A DNA stretch of 64,000 nucleotides, from the NCBI GenBank assembly GCA_021030915.1, contig JAGEMR010000014.1, positions 310,001 through 374,000 of the forward strand, written 5' to 3'. Of this stretch, positions 34,916 through 45,311 are shown piece by piece. The stretch is from Astrothelium macrocarpum. Lineage: Eukaryota; Ascomycota; Dothideomycetes; Trypetheliales; Trypetheliaceae. Position numbers and translations under genes: made by a program. Each line of letters starts with the position of its first letter. Positions within the stretch are counted from its first letter, which is position 1. The notes below the pieces were generated by a model. That model worked only from the letters and a program-made list of their open reading frames with translations, made no database searches and was not told where the DNA came from.

Positions 34916-37034
34916 TCAGACACCAGAGTCCTCCTGCAAGTACGTCCCCGGCCCGGGCCAAAAGGCGTTCCACTTGTCGCACGTGTCACGGAGGTACGAT
35001 GAATTCTGATGCGCTGCGGTCATCTGCCCTGGCTGCTCAATAAACTGGACGCCGAGGGACTCGCTCGAGTGCCACATGATGTGGCAGTGGGCGAGCCAGG
35101 TGCCCGGGTTGTCTGTCTTGAAGGCCATGACCATGTAGCCGCTCTCGGGCCAGGTGCCCGTGTCGCGGCGTGGCGGGTTCTTGAAGTTGAGGAGCGACTT
35201 CGAAGAGAAGTTGCCCGGCCCCGTGCCGAGGATCCAGTAGTCGTGGCCGTGGAGATGCATGGGGTGTGATCTGTTGCGGCCGGAGACGTCGTTCCAGACA
35301 AAATAGACCCACTTGTTGTTGGAGGGGTTCTCGAAGACCATGTACTCGGCGGGGAAGTTGGTGGCGTTGTCGAGAAGGAGCAGATTTGTTGGTGCGGACC
35401 AGTTGACCCAGAGGTAGTTCTCGTTCAGCGTCCACAGGAACTCTTTGGGCGCGGCAGGGGTGACGTAGCTGAGATTGAGCTGCTGGACCTCGTTGGGCAT
35501 GCCGACATCGAGGGCGACGTGGGGGACAAGGCTCTCCATGGGTTCGTCACGGCAGTTAGTCGGGTACGTGTTGACAATAGTCGTTGTCTTAGGGTCTTCT
35601 TTTGAGGAGGGGTCGTAGCGAATGATGCCGAGGGTATTGTTGGCCTGCTGGTTATCACAGCACTTCTCCTGCCACACTCCGCTGTAGAAAGTCAGCTAGA
35701 GATCTGTGAATGCGGAGGAACCACTCACCGGAGCCAGTAGTTATCCACCTCTGCGTTTGCCTCGACAATGACGTCGTAACGTTGACCCATGCTAATGGCG
35801 ACCTGGAAATGGTGAGAACGATCGAGCGAGTGGACGGTTGATGAACCTACATTGTCCGTCTGGTAGGGAACTATGGGTACAAAGTCCATAGAAATGACGG
35901 TCAAGGTATGGTTGTCAATGGAGAATCGCATGTTGGAGTAAACGCCGGTGTTGATGAGGCGCATACGGTACTTTTTGCCCTTCTCAAAGTGCCATTCAGC
36001 ACGAGTCGTACCGCCGATATACCGAGGATCCGAGGTGTTGTAGGGAATGACATTCTTGCCGTTGATGAGGGAGCTCGCCAGCGAGGGAGGCAGCTGAGGT
36101 TTCGGGGGAAAAAAAACACGGTCGTACCACCACAAGGCGAAGAAGGACTCGTGCGCCCAGTCTTGCAGAGTGACAGTTCCCAGATCTTCATCATAATTTG
36201 CCGTGGCAGGTCCATGGATGATTATCGGACCTTGAAGACCCACGGAGTATTGCATCGTAAAATGGGAATGGTACCAGCTCTGGACATTATGAGCAACGCA
36301 TGTGCGTAGATTTAAGTGAACTTACTGTCCCGTAATGCTCGGCATAAAATCTGTAGGTATACGTCTCTCCGGGTGGCTGCATCGCGTTAGATTGGGCTTG
36401 TATTCGAGTGGGAGAGACGTACGATAGGGCACTGAGTGACACCAGGAACACCATCCGCCTCGTTGTTGTTCAGCTGCCGGAAACCATGCCAGTGGATAGA
36501 TGTGCCGTTGTTCTGCATCTTGTTCGTGACGTGGACAACGACTGTGGCACTGTGAGTGAATGGCGTCGCTTTGAAAGGTGAAGATTATTACGTTCGTCAC
36601 CCCAATCAGCCTCAATCAGCGGTCCGGGCATGGTACCGTTGAAAGTGAGAGCACCGATTTGGTAGCCCTGATGGGATTCGTCAGTACCGACAGATGCGAA
36701 AAGGCAGACACAGACGCACATCAGGAGCGATGGTGCCGTTGATGACCTCAAGCCAGTACTCCCTCGTCACTCCAGTACGAGGCGGGTCCTCGTAGTAGTT
36801 GGTGTCGATGGAGTAATTGCCCCAACAGCCTCGAGACTGAGGGCCATTCTGACAGCCCTTGGGCAGGTTCGCAGGGCTTACATTGGGAGTGGTGAAGTTT
36901 GCGAGGGGATAAGGCTGATAATCGGTGGCATTCGCTAAGATGTTGGCAGGACCGGGAACATATGAAGTGGGTGGATCTACGGCCAACGCCAACGAAAGTA
37001 GGCCTGCAAGTGCGGATATGAGCTTGAGCACCAT
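34916..37034 (-). CDS. Ascomycete laccase (multicopper oxidase)
   Basis: Seven exons: 36720-37034, 36592-36667, 36423-36541, 36326-36376, 35851-36279, 35729-35802 and 34916-35681, 609 aa. The intron at 35803-35850 is 48 nt, so it is open in frame; removing it gives DNVAISMGQRYDV, closer to the family. A signal peptide covers residues 1-18. The four laccase signatures are present: HWHGFRQLNNNEADGVPG, SWYHSHFTMQYSVGLQGP, HPMHLHGHDYWILG and AHCHIMWHSSESLGVQF. The axial position is Leu, as in high-potential ascomycete laccases. The protein ends in DSGV, matching the C-terminal plug that ascomycete laccases keep or trim at a DSG-hydrophobic site. These enzymes oxidise phenols with O2 and, in several fungal pathways, join polyketide monomers through radical coupling. 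The 46-52-nt introns have good branch sites. Confidence 0.95.
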
Positions 37035-37468
37035 GATTGTGAGAAGCACAGTTCCTGAAGGGATGCCTTACTCTCAATCCGTCCCAATTGTCCTCCAGAG
37101 AAGCCTTCATGTTCGCTCTATTTGAGCCCAGTGCTGCGATCATGTTGGAGACCATTGTCGACAAGAGGATAGGGACGCAATCTAACCGTAAGAGGAAGAT
37201 TTGAGGTCTGTTGAAGCTGAACGAGGGCGAAGATCTTTCGTGTCATCCTCATGGAAGTTGATCGCAAATCAATGTCCTCCTTATGGCCATTCCGGGGAGC
37301 AATTCGGGCCATGCCTAGATAACGGAGGTCTTGCTCCGGCACAAAAGCAATCACGGGCGGCACTGGTCGTCTTCCGATTTATAACCTCGTCTTCTGTTGA
37401 GTTGCTAAGACTTACCTCGGACAAGCTGGTCCAAGCTTTTTGCCGAAGAGCATACGTGCGGAATTGCA
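37035..37468. other. Laccase promoter region and left margin of transposon relic
   Basis: Contains the upstream sequence of the laccase gene. The left end of the transposon corpse probably lies here, but no terminal inverted repeat could be placed. Confidence 0.4.
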
Positions 37469-38640
37469 GCGCGAGCCCAAATACTAAATTACAAAGAGCA
37501 TACTGGCTTGAAAATTGATGAGATTTCAGCTCCAGCCGGTGTCAGCAAGAATCAGATTTTCGCCATTGTCAAGAGGGCAAAAGAGCGTGATTGTGAGAAG
37601 GGTCAGCCGCTCCAAGATGCTTGGTTCATAGATGCAATTTGTGCTGGTTGGTCTTTAAGAAAAACCCGGCTTATTTTGAAGAGATGAAGGCCAAGATTTC
37701 AAATTCACGAGCAACTCGCACTCTGACAGTTGCTTCCCTGGTTTGACAGTCACAATTTGACCACTCACTAATGCCGATCTGGCTATTGCTTCACCGCGGA
37801 GAATACCAAAGTCACACCAACCGTGAAACCAGGCCTGACGACCAAAAAACCAAAAAAAAAAGAAAGAAAAAAGAAAAATAAGAGGAAGAAGAGCGGCTAG
37901 ATTAGTGTCTCAAGCACAGACATTGGACTTTTGATCAGGAAAATGTGCTTTGGAGCGATGAAACTTCTGTAGTCTTTGGCCGAGGCAGGGTGGGGAGCGT
38001 GTTCTGAGGACCATTTATAACCGCAAAGACAAAACTATGATTAGAAATCGTTTTGATGATCATTCTTAGTTCATGTTATGAGGCTAATTTCCCTATAATT
38101 ACAAAGGTCCTTATCATCTGTGGCAAAAAGAGACTGCTGCTGAAAACCATGTAGCTGAAAAAGACCTTGTACAACGAAATTAATGGATTGAGAGCCAGTG
38201 TAAGCAAAATGGGGAGTCAGAGACTGAGTTTTGTCGTAATTCAAGAATGAATGGTCAAACAAGAGACAAGAGTCCGGGTTAAAAATTTACTGGAAAGACT
38301 GGCAGGCTAACTCGCAGTGCCAGAAAAGGAAGGGTGGACTTGGAAAGCTACCAGTAGTTGGCCGTGAAGTTAAAAGGGCAGCCATTCGCTAAAGAACATC
38401 GTTTGATTGCCCAAGAAGATAAGGCACCCTCCATTAGCCATTCTATGCAGCAAAAAGTGTATGATTTGTGGCAGATAACTTGACTCATGTGGCCCAATTG
38501 AGCTATTTAGGTTCTAAATGAAAGAGAGAGCTTCTCCACACAAAGACTGTGATAGAAAACCAGCTCTCCGCAAGATCTGGCTCTGGTTGTGAAATGGTTT
38601 TGAGCAATGGAGAGTCTATACCAAACGAAGTTGATGCCAT
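37469..38640 (+). mobile_element. Dead fungal Tc1/mariner-like transposase
   Basis: Pieces of one transposase can be read in order on the plus strand. At 37469-37665: a helix-turn-helix segment (ARAQILNYKEH, DEISAPAGVSKNQIFAIVKR). At 37921-38004: WTFDQENVLWSDETSVVFGR, with the first catalytic Asp at 37957-37959. At 38004-38510, in a single frame broken by nine stop codons: NYKGPYHLWQKE, ARKGRVDLESYQ, then QEDKAPS with the second Asp at 38418-38420, VYDLWQIT and WPN. The spacing of ~150 residues between the two Asp fits a fungal Tc1/mariner branch I remember. Codons after WPN appear deleted; remnants of the C-terminus go on to about 38640. A poly-A-rich strip (37845-37890) interrupts the middle. 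The element cannot make an active protein. It lies between the laccase and the nitroreductase. Confidence 0.8.
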
Positions 38641-39156
38641 TGCTGTAGAGTGTGCTAGTGATGATGAATCTAATGCAGCCCAGTTCATACAACTCGTACG
38701 AATCATGACCAGGGGCCTGTAAATAGACCGTTTCAGCACTTTTGACTTCGATGGTATGCTGCTTTTGTCTTAGTGTTTTAACATCTTGACTCGTGTCAAC
38801 ATGCAACGGCAAGCTAAACTCCTTGGAGCTGGAACAATTCGAGTTAGCCGAATCTTGGCAAGTAAACCCAAAATAGTTTACAGTAGCCGCTTGTAGTTGC
38901 ATGACTTTACTTTGCAAAACAGCTCCGGTGGATTCTAATCTCTGGCATGTCTCGTTGATCTATTTATTGTCAGTTGGCGGCTCAGTGAAGCAGGCTTATG
39001 TTCTGAATGTACTATTGATTTCGCTCGATTCTATATCTATGGGTAATCTAATTAGACCGTTGACGTCATCCAATCTGGCATATGAATGACACTTTTTCAA
39101 CTCCTCCAGCAATCATTCCTCAATTGATTCCTTCTCCATTAATTCAACCTCCCACC
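38641..39156. other. Intergenic, right margin of relic
   Basis: AT-rich, probably including the right end of the element and the 3' end of the nitroreductase gene. A 136-codon minus-strand frame at 38507-38917 runs antisense across the relic and is not taken as a gene. Confidence 0.4.
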
Positions 39157-39930
39157 TTAGATCTTCGCATCTGCTCCGAACACCTGCAACCTCTTCTCCA
39201 AGGGTAGCTTCTGCGGCTTCGGTCCCGGCGCGCTGCCCTCCTTGGGAACACCAAACACCATCTGCGCCTTCAGCTTCCAGTCCGGCGAGACGTTCCACGT
39301 CTTCTGCACCTCAGCGTCGATGATGGGGTTGTAGTGCTGCAAATTTACTCCCAGCCCTAGGGCCTCGAGGGCAGTCCACATATAGTACTGGTGCATGCCG
39401 TTACTCTGATACGCCCACTCGTCCGTCTTGTCCCTGTAGATGTCCGGGGAGTTCTCGTTCATCGCCTTCAAACTCGCCTGGTCGTCCCAAAACAAGATGC
39501 TCCCGTAGGCGTTGGCAAAGTTGGCGATGCGGTCCTTGGTGCCTCCGTTCCAGCGCTCCTCGCCAATATGCGCCCGCAGTGCGTCCGCCACGATGGACCA
39601 GAGCTTTTTGTGGTTGTCCCCGAGTAAAACTGACATCCGGGTAGTCTGGCTATCAAAAGCGGATGGGACGTTGAGGATGGCGGCCTCGGCCAGTTTGACA
39701 ACGGTGCTGTCGGGGACTGTTGTTTTTGACTCAAGGGCGCGCATGGTGCGGCGCTTCTGGGTTGCCTCAGTGAAGCTCATTGTGACAATTGGAGATGCCA
39801 TTGTTAGACTGGCGAGACTGGAGGATGGTAGTGCTTTGGTAAATGCTCGAAAAGTTGAATAAAGAACGAGAGAGGCCGCAGCTACTTGAGATGGCCTCAA
39901 TAGTCGCGAGGCGAGAAAGACGAACCTCAT
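39157..39930 (-). CDS. Nitroreductase-family oxidoreductase (Frm2/Hbn1-like)
   Basis: Single exon, 257 aa. After ~45 residues of Ala/Ser/Leu-rich leader without acidic residues (possible mitochondrial targeting, or an upstream start not used, with the next in-frame ATG at MASPIVTM), the body matches the small fungal nitroreductase group. Recognisable parts are FTEATQKRRTMRAL (FMN-binding Arg region), AAILNVPSAFDSQTTRMSVLLG, YGSILFWDDQ, the ALGLGVNLQHYNP block, and the C-terminal WKLKAQMVFGVP. Yeast Frm2 and Hbn1 are NAD(P)H:FMN-dependent reductases tied to oxidative-stress and lipid signalling. A role in reducing a quinone or nitro intermediate of the nearby pathway is possible but not shown. 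It is divergent from the DHA1 transporter with 446 bp between starts. Confidence 0.9.
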   Translation of the reverse strand: MRFVFLASRLLRPSQVAAASLVLYSTFRAFTKALPSSSLASLTMASPIVTMSFTEATQKRRTMRALESKTTVPDSTVVKLAEAAILNVPSAFDSQTTRMSVLLGDNHKKLWSIVADALRAHIGEERWNGGTKDRIANFANAYGSILFWDDQASLKAMNENSPDIYRDKTDEWAYQSNGMHQYYMWTALEALGLGVNLQHYNPIIDAEVQKTWNVSPDWKLKAQMVFGVPKEGSAPGPKPQKLPLEKRLQVFGADAKI

Positions 39931-40376
39931 GATTGTGTTGTGAATTGGTCAGCAGCGGAATGAAGATGGTGGGTGATACAAGGCGGCGTCGACAGTGATT
40001 GGCCTAGTCCTGTATATGCGGTCCCGGAACCGAGTCAAGAATTTCCTTTTTCGGGCATCGGCGCCAGATAAGCCCGGTCCCGACTTAACCGAGGAAGGCA
40101 AAATTGCCAGATGCGGTAATATGTTATTCCGAATGCCTATAGTACAATCTTGAATTTTTTATCAGAATTCAGATTGATTACAAACTCGGTTTTAAGTCTA
40201 ACCCGATGCCACGTAATCACCCCTGTGGACGATTCATCGTCATGGAGATTATGTAGCAGATCACAGATTTCAACAGCGAGCAGCTTCAAAGTCCGCCCGG
40301 AAACACCCCGTTCTCGAAACAACGCGAGACTTGTCGAGGCTGCGACCGTAACTTCATTCGACGGCCAGCACGAGCA
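39931..40376. promoter_or_regulatory. Bidirectional promoter region (nitroreductase / DHA1 transporter)
   Basis: A 446-bp stretch between two start codons facing away from each other. It contains GC-rich words such as CGGTCCCGGAACCG (about 40020) and TCCCGACTTAACCG that could hold binding sites for a Zn2Cys6 regulator, but no site is proved. Confidence 0.5.
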
Positions 40377-41999
40377 ATGGACTTTGTTAGGCGCAAATTC
40401 GCGACGTCCACCCCGACGACCGCCGTGGGATCGGACGAGGAGCTCATCTTCGACAAGGATGGCCACCTCGAATTTGCACAAGACGACCCCGAAAACCCAA
40501 AGAACTACTCGTTTGGACGCAAATGCTACATCACCGCCATCGCCATCTCCCTCGTTATGAATGCCACCTTCTCCTCCTCTGCTCCGTCCGGCTCTTTCGA
40601 GGGCGTGAGCCGCGACCTCCACGTCTCTGTCGAAGCCGCCGGCCTCATCACCACCCTCTTCCTCCTAGGCTACTGCGCTGGACCGCTCTTCTGGGCGCCC
40701 TTGTCTGAGTTCTACGGCCGTCGCCCCATCTTCTACATATCATTCACGCTCTACCTCGCCTTTGGCTTCCTCTGCGCCTTTACGCCCAATTTCGGCGGAC
40801 TCTTAGTTGGCCGTTTTCTAACTGGCACAGCTGCCAGCGCAGCCCTGACGAACGCACCAGGTATCCTCGCGGATATCTGGGGGCCCGTCGAGCGTGGCAA
40901 TGCCATGATCCTGTTTGCCACCATGACATTCGTGGGACCCGCTTTGGGGCCTGTGGTCAGTGGATTCCTCCAACTAAAGGAGACGTGGCGCTGGACCTTC
41001 TACGTCCTCCTCTGGATGGCGGGCGCCACGGAGCTTCTGCTCATCACTCTCCCAGAGACCCTTCCCATGATGGTCCTGCGCAACAAGGCCCGCCGGTTAC
41101 GGAAAATACCCGGCAAGGAGAACGTCAAGGCTCCAGTCGAGGCGTCGGATCGCACGCTGGGAGGCATCTTCAAAGTCGCTCTAACGAGGCCTTGGAGACT
41201 TCTCGTCGACCCAATCAGCTTCTTCGTCGCCATCTACTATGCCGTCGTTTATACTCTGCTATACATGCTCTTCAGCATCTACCCCATCATCTTCCAGCAG
41301 AAGCGCGGTTGGAACGCCGGTGTCGGTGAACTGCCACTGATCGGCACAGTCGTTGGCGCGTGTCTCGGCGGTCTAGGGCTGTTCACCAAAAGCCAAATAG
41401 ACCAGAGAAAACCCCGCAAACGCAAATCAGTCCCAGAAGATCGCCTTCCCGGCGCCATGGTCGGCGCAGTCATGTTTGCCGTGACAATATTTTGGTTCGC
41501 CTGGACGGCGGAATACAACTCGGTCCACTGGGCCGTGCCGACCGTGGCAGGTACCTTCCTCGCCACATCGATCCTGCTCATCTTTGTCGTCTTCATCAAC
41601 TACATCATCGATTCGTACCTGATGTACGCCGCGTCCGCCGTCGCAGCAAACACCGTGCTGCGCTCCGCCTGCGCCGCGTCATCCCCGCTCTTCACGCAGT
41701 ACATGTTCGACGCGCTCGGTGTGGGCGGTGCGGGCTCGCTCATCGGAGGCGTGGGCGTGTTACTGATGCCCATACCGTTCATCTTCTACAAGTACGGCGC
41801 CGCGATTCGCGCGCGCTCCAAGTTTGCGCCGACGGATGAGACACCACACCCGCCTGCGGATGAGGAGAAGGCCGTAAATGACAGATCGCGTAGCGAGACC
41901 TCTGAGAAGGAGGACAAAGTTAACGAGAAGGAGGACAAACCGCTTGATGAAAAGGAGGACAAACTGGCTGACGAGGAGGCTGGAGGCCCGAGCGAGTGA
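40377..41999 (+). CDS. MFS drug:H+ antiporter, DHA1 family (12 TM)
   Basis: Intronless, 540 aa. A charged N-terminus (DPENPKNYSFGRKCYITAIAI) precedes twelve hydrophobic segments. The family motifs are visible: the A-like loop PLSEFYGRRPIFYIS between TM2 and TM3, the GRFLTGTAASAALTNAPGILADIW segment, and motif C (FVGPALGPVVSGFL) in TM5, typical of antiporters. Fungal DHA1 proteins of this type export drugs, polyamines or secondary metabolites at the plasma membrane. The C-terminal tail is acidic and contains three near-identical EKEDK units. The lack of introns contrasts with its neighbours. It lies head to head with the nitroreductase and in the same direction as the DHA2 transporter; export of the pathway product is likely but unproved. 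Confidence 0.93.
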   Translation: MDFVRRKFATSTPTTAVGSDEELIFDKDGHLEFAQDDPENPKNYSFGRKCYITAIAISLVMNATFSSSAPSGSFEGVSRDLHVSVEAAGLITTLFLLGYCAGPLFWAPLSEFYGRRPIFYISFTLYLAFGFLCAFTPNFGGLLVGRFLTGTAASAALTNAPGILADIWGPVERGNAMILFATMTFVGPALGPVVSGFLQLKETWRWTFYVLLWMAGATELLLITLPETLPMMVLRNKARRLRKIPGKENVKAPVEASDRTLGGIFKVALTRPWRLLVDPISFFVAIYYAVVYTLLYMLFSIYPIIFQQKRGWNAGVGELPLIGTVVGACLGGLGLFTKSQIDQRKPRKRKSVPEDRLPGAMVGAVMFAVTIFWFAWTAEYNSVHWAVPTVAGTFLATSILLIFVVFINYIIDSYLMYAASAVAANTVLRSACAASSPLFTQYMFDALGVGGAGSLIGGVGVLLMPIPFIFYKYGAAIRARSKFAPTDETPHPPADEEKAVNDRSRSETSEKEDKVNEKEDKPLDEKEDKLADEEAGGPSE

Positions 42000-42889
42000 T
42001 CAACTCGAAGGAGTGGACCGTCCTTGTCGTGGCACTCAGCGGCGTGTCTGTTTTTGGAGTCTAATGAGCTTATACATCAAATTGTAATTTCTAAATATTG
42101 GAATATAACCTACTATGGCTCTGGAACGAGTGTGGTGCCGCATTCTTGACACTACGTTTAAATTCATCTTTAGATCCACATTTTCGCAGCAAATTCCTCG
42201 TTCTATGCGGCGCAGCAGGTGTCAGGGTTCAGGCCCAGCCCGTTCGATTTTTAGTTCAGCAAATAGCATCACGTAACCCTTTGTACTTAATTCCGCACCT
42301 TGTGCCTTATCTATCATTCAAAATCAGTTCATTCCTAATCCTAACAGCTTATAAGCCATTATGTCAGAACGAGCTCCAGAAGTGGGTCTCTGTTTCCGCA
42401 TCCAGTCGCATTTGGTCACTTCCCCCTTCCAGGCATCCGAAAATGGGAACCGATTCCGCGCGACAGAGAATCCATAGTATGGTTTTCGACGGCCTAGGGC
42501 GAGTCGGATCGTATATTAACAGGCAATGTATGATGTTAATCCAGCTACTATGAGAGCAACAGGTCATGACTTAGAAGATCTCGCGTTTAGCCACTAAGAC
42601 CTCTCAAAATCTGGTGAAATCTCGAGCTAATCTGGCCTGACAAAGTGAAAGGCCAAATTAGTAATTTGATCGGTCAGCTTAACAGTATAAAGTTCCTGTT
42701 TTTTGAAAGTTTTAATATTTTTCATCAACTTTACTTTTTCTTTTAGCAAAAGGTTAGGCGAAGAAGTTGAGAGGTCATTTGAAGTGAGTTCCCGAAAGAT
42801 TTGGGTCAGATCAATTATTGACCGGTCACATCAGCTAAACGAGAGGTCAGGCAAGGTACAGTGAGCGACGACACGTCTGCCACTGCATA
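42000..42889. other. Intergenic 0.9 kb, promoter of DHA2 transporter
   Basis: Contains the downstream end of the DHA1 gene and the promoter of the DHA2 gene. Between 42585 and 42855 the words CGTTTAGC and GACCTCTC recur in both orientations (see findings). Confidence 0.45.
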
Positions 42890-44584
42890 ATGGACGACGA
42901 TTCCAAACCAGCAAGGGATCTGGCGGCCCAGGGCCATTTAGACCAGGAATCACACCCTCCCGCAGCACACAAGCTGTCCCCAGCGCGTGAGACCGTTTTC
43001 GTGGCCGTAGTCTGCCTTGCCCAGTTCCTGACGCAGGCCAACCTGGGCTCGGTCCTCGCCATTCTGCCCATTGTCAGCGCAAGCCTCGGCATCACGAACG
43101 GCGGCGTCCAGGGCTGGCTGATCGCGGGCTACAGCCTGACGGTCAGCACCTTCATCCTCGTTTCCGGCAGAGTGGGCGACCTGTACGGCCACAGGCGCGT
43201 CTTGCTGGCGGGTTATGTGTGGTTCGGAGCGTGGTCCATCGTCGCGGGCCTCGCAGTCTACTCTGGCTCCGTGCTGTTCGTCTTTGCGCGCGTGCTCTCG
43301 GGCATTGGACCCTCTCTGATGCTGCCAAATGCGCTGGCCATCCTCGGCGTCGTGTATCCGCCATCACCGCGCAAGGACCTCGTCTTCTCCCTCTTCGGTG
43401 CCGTCGCGCCGGGAGGCTGCGTGGTGGGTGCCGCTCTCGCAGGCGTGTTCGCCCTCGCATGGTGGCCTTGGTTCTTCTGGGCGATGGGGATCGTGCTGTT
43501 TGTGATTGCTGTGCTGGGGTATTTTGTCATCCCCGAGGACCCGCGGGTGCTGACCAGGAGTTCGCTCTCGGTGCTAGAGTTTCTCGAGGACGTGGATGCC
43601 CTGGGCGGCGTGTTGGGGGTGACGGCGCTGGTGCTGGTCAATTTTGCGTGGAACCAGGCTGGCGTCGTGGGCTGGTCCGAGCCGTACGTCTACGTCCTCT
43701 TGATCATCGGAGTCCTCCTCATACCCATGTTTTTCTGGGTCGAGTTTCGCGTGGCGCGGTCGCCGCTGCTACCTCTTGACGTCTTGAATGGAAAGGTCGG
43801 GTCGGTGCTCGTGTGCATTGCGTGCGGATGGGGCAGTTTCGGTGAGACCATCGAATTGTGATGGAAGGGACCCAAAAAGGCTGACCAAGTCAAGGCATCT
43901 GGCTCTTCTACGTTTTTCAGTTCTTCGAGCATACAAGAGGCGCAAGCCCCCTCCTCGCGACGGCGTGGCTATCACCTGTCGCAATAACGGGGGCCCTGGC
44001 GTCCCTTACGACTGCCTACCTAATCGGACGTACGCAGCCCGCAACGATCATGGCCATTGCCATGACTGCCTTCGTCGTCGGCAACATCATCATCGCAACG
44101 GCACCAGCAGACCAGATCTACTGGGGCCAGAGCTTCGTGATGAGCATAGTGATCACATTCGGCATGGGTAAGTGCGGACTTCAGATATGATCCAGCGGTC
44201 ATTTCACTGATGTGATGCCCAGATATGAGCTTCCCAGCCGCAAGCCTTATTATATCCAACGCCGTACCGCGTGAGAAGCAGGGCGTCGGTATGAGTCTTG
44301 TCAACACGGTAGTCAACTACTCCATCTCCATCGCGCTCGGCATTGCGGGGACGGTCGAAATGCAGGTTACAAAGGGCGACACGGACCCAGGCGCTGCGTT
44401 GAAAGGCTACAGGTCTGCGTGGTACTTTGGCATCGGACTTGCCGGGCTCGGGCTATGCTTCAGCGTGGTCAATCTTGTGATGACCAAGATTAAAGCGAGG
44501 TCGAAGTTGCGGGGGAAGAAAGCCGACAGCGGGGTTGGTCAGGAGGGTGAAGAATCCGGAAGTGAAAGTATTGACAATGTTTGA
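42890..44584 (+). CDS. MFS transporter, DHA2 family (14 TM, Atr1-like)
   Basis: Three exons, 42890-43841, 43895-44167 and 44223-44584, 528 aa, introns 53 and 55 nt. The N-terminus is hydrophilic; hydrophobic segments start at ETVFVAVVCLAQFLTQANLGSVLAILP, an Atr1/aminotriazole-resistance-like first helix. SGRVGDLYGHRRVLLAGY is motif A, and LSGIGPSLMLPNALAILGVVYPPSPRK with VAPGGCVVGAALAGVF are typical DHA2 segments. The tail is charged. Relatives export toxins, drugs or borate. It is convergent with the PKS gene, with 727 bp between their ends, and is the transporter nearest the PKS. Two MFS pumps in a row suggest one may carry the final product and the other a shunt or be unrelated. Confidence 0.93.
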
Positions 44585-45311
44585 ATGAGTAGATGTAGAT
44601 TTGAGAAGATTGCGGAATGGGTGATGAAAAGTTAAATATAGATTATAGCACTTGTGTATCTTAATTAGAGTCATGCAGCCACTACATTTGACTCGACAGA
44701 TGATATGTGGCCAATGCCATCCTGTGCAAAGAATTGATGAGCTGCCATCTGGGTCCTCGTGTGGCACAAGATGGAAAAGGGGGAGAGAAAGTTGTAAGAG
44801 CGAGGTTGAAGGAAAGTTTGAAGGAAGCGCAACGGGTTGGCACTGTCGGCGATCGGATATCCTATCGGATAGGATTCTATTAACCGCAAGCCTGTTTCCC
44901 AAACTCCACTAATATACTAGACTAGCCTAGACGAAATTGTCAGACTCTTGAAGAAAGGCGGTCAACAAATCTTTGCTTGTGTATTGTGGATGCTATAGAG
45001 GTGCTATATATGCATCGAAAATCCCCTGTACCGCCACCCCTGTGAGGGCCACCAGTCGATGAATTTGGAAATGTCGTACCAGGGTCAGTTCACTTATCTG
45101 AGTCAAGCAATTACAAGTGCGCATTTACTAAGCTAAATCAGATTGAATCTAGTCTATAGAGTCTATGCAGAATTGGGTCAGCTAAATGAATGCACGCTAA
45201 TACAACATTTCTAATTCTAAATTCATCATCTCATGAGAATCAAATATGCAATTCTGAAATCTAACAGAAACAAACAAGGCAAAGGGGCGACGCAGTCTCC
45301 CGCTTTGCGAC
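44585..45311. other. Shared 3' region between DHA2 transporter and PKS
   Basis: Convergent gene ends. AT-rich, nothing recognised. Confidence 0.45.

Noticed and set aside
38507..38917. 136-codon minus-strand frame
   Set aside because: Runs antisense over the 3' end of the transposase relic and its margin; no protein signature.
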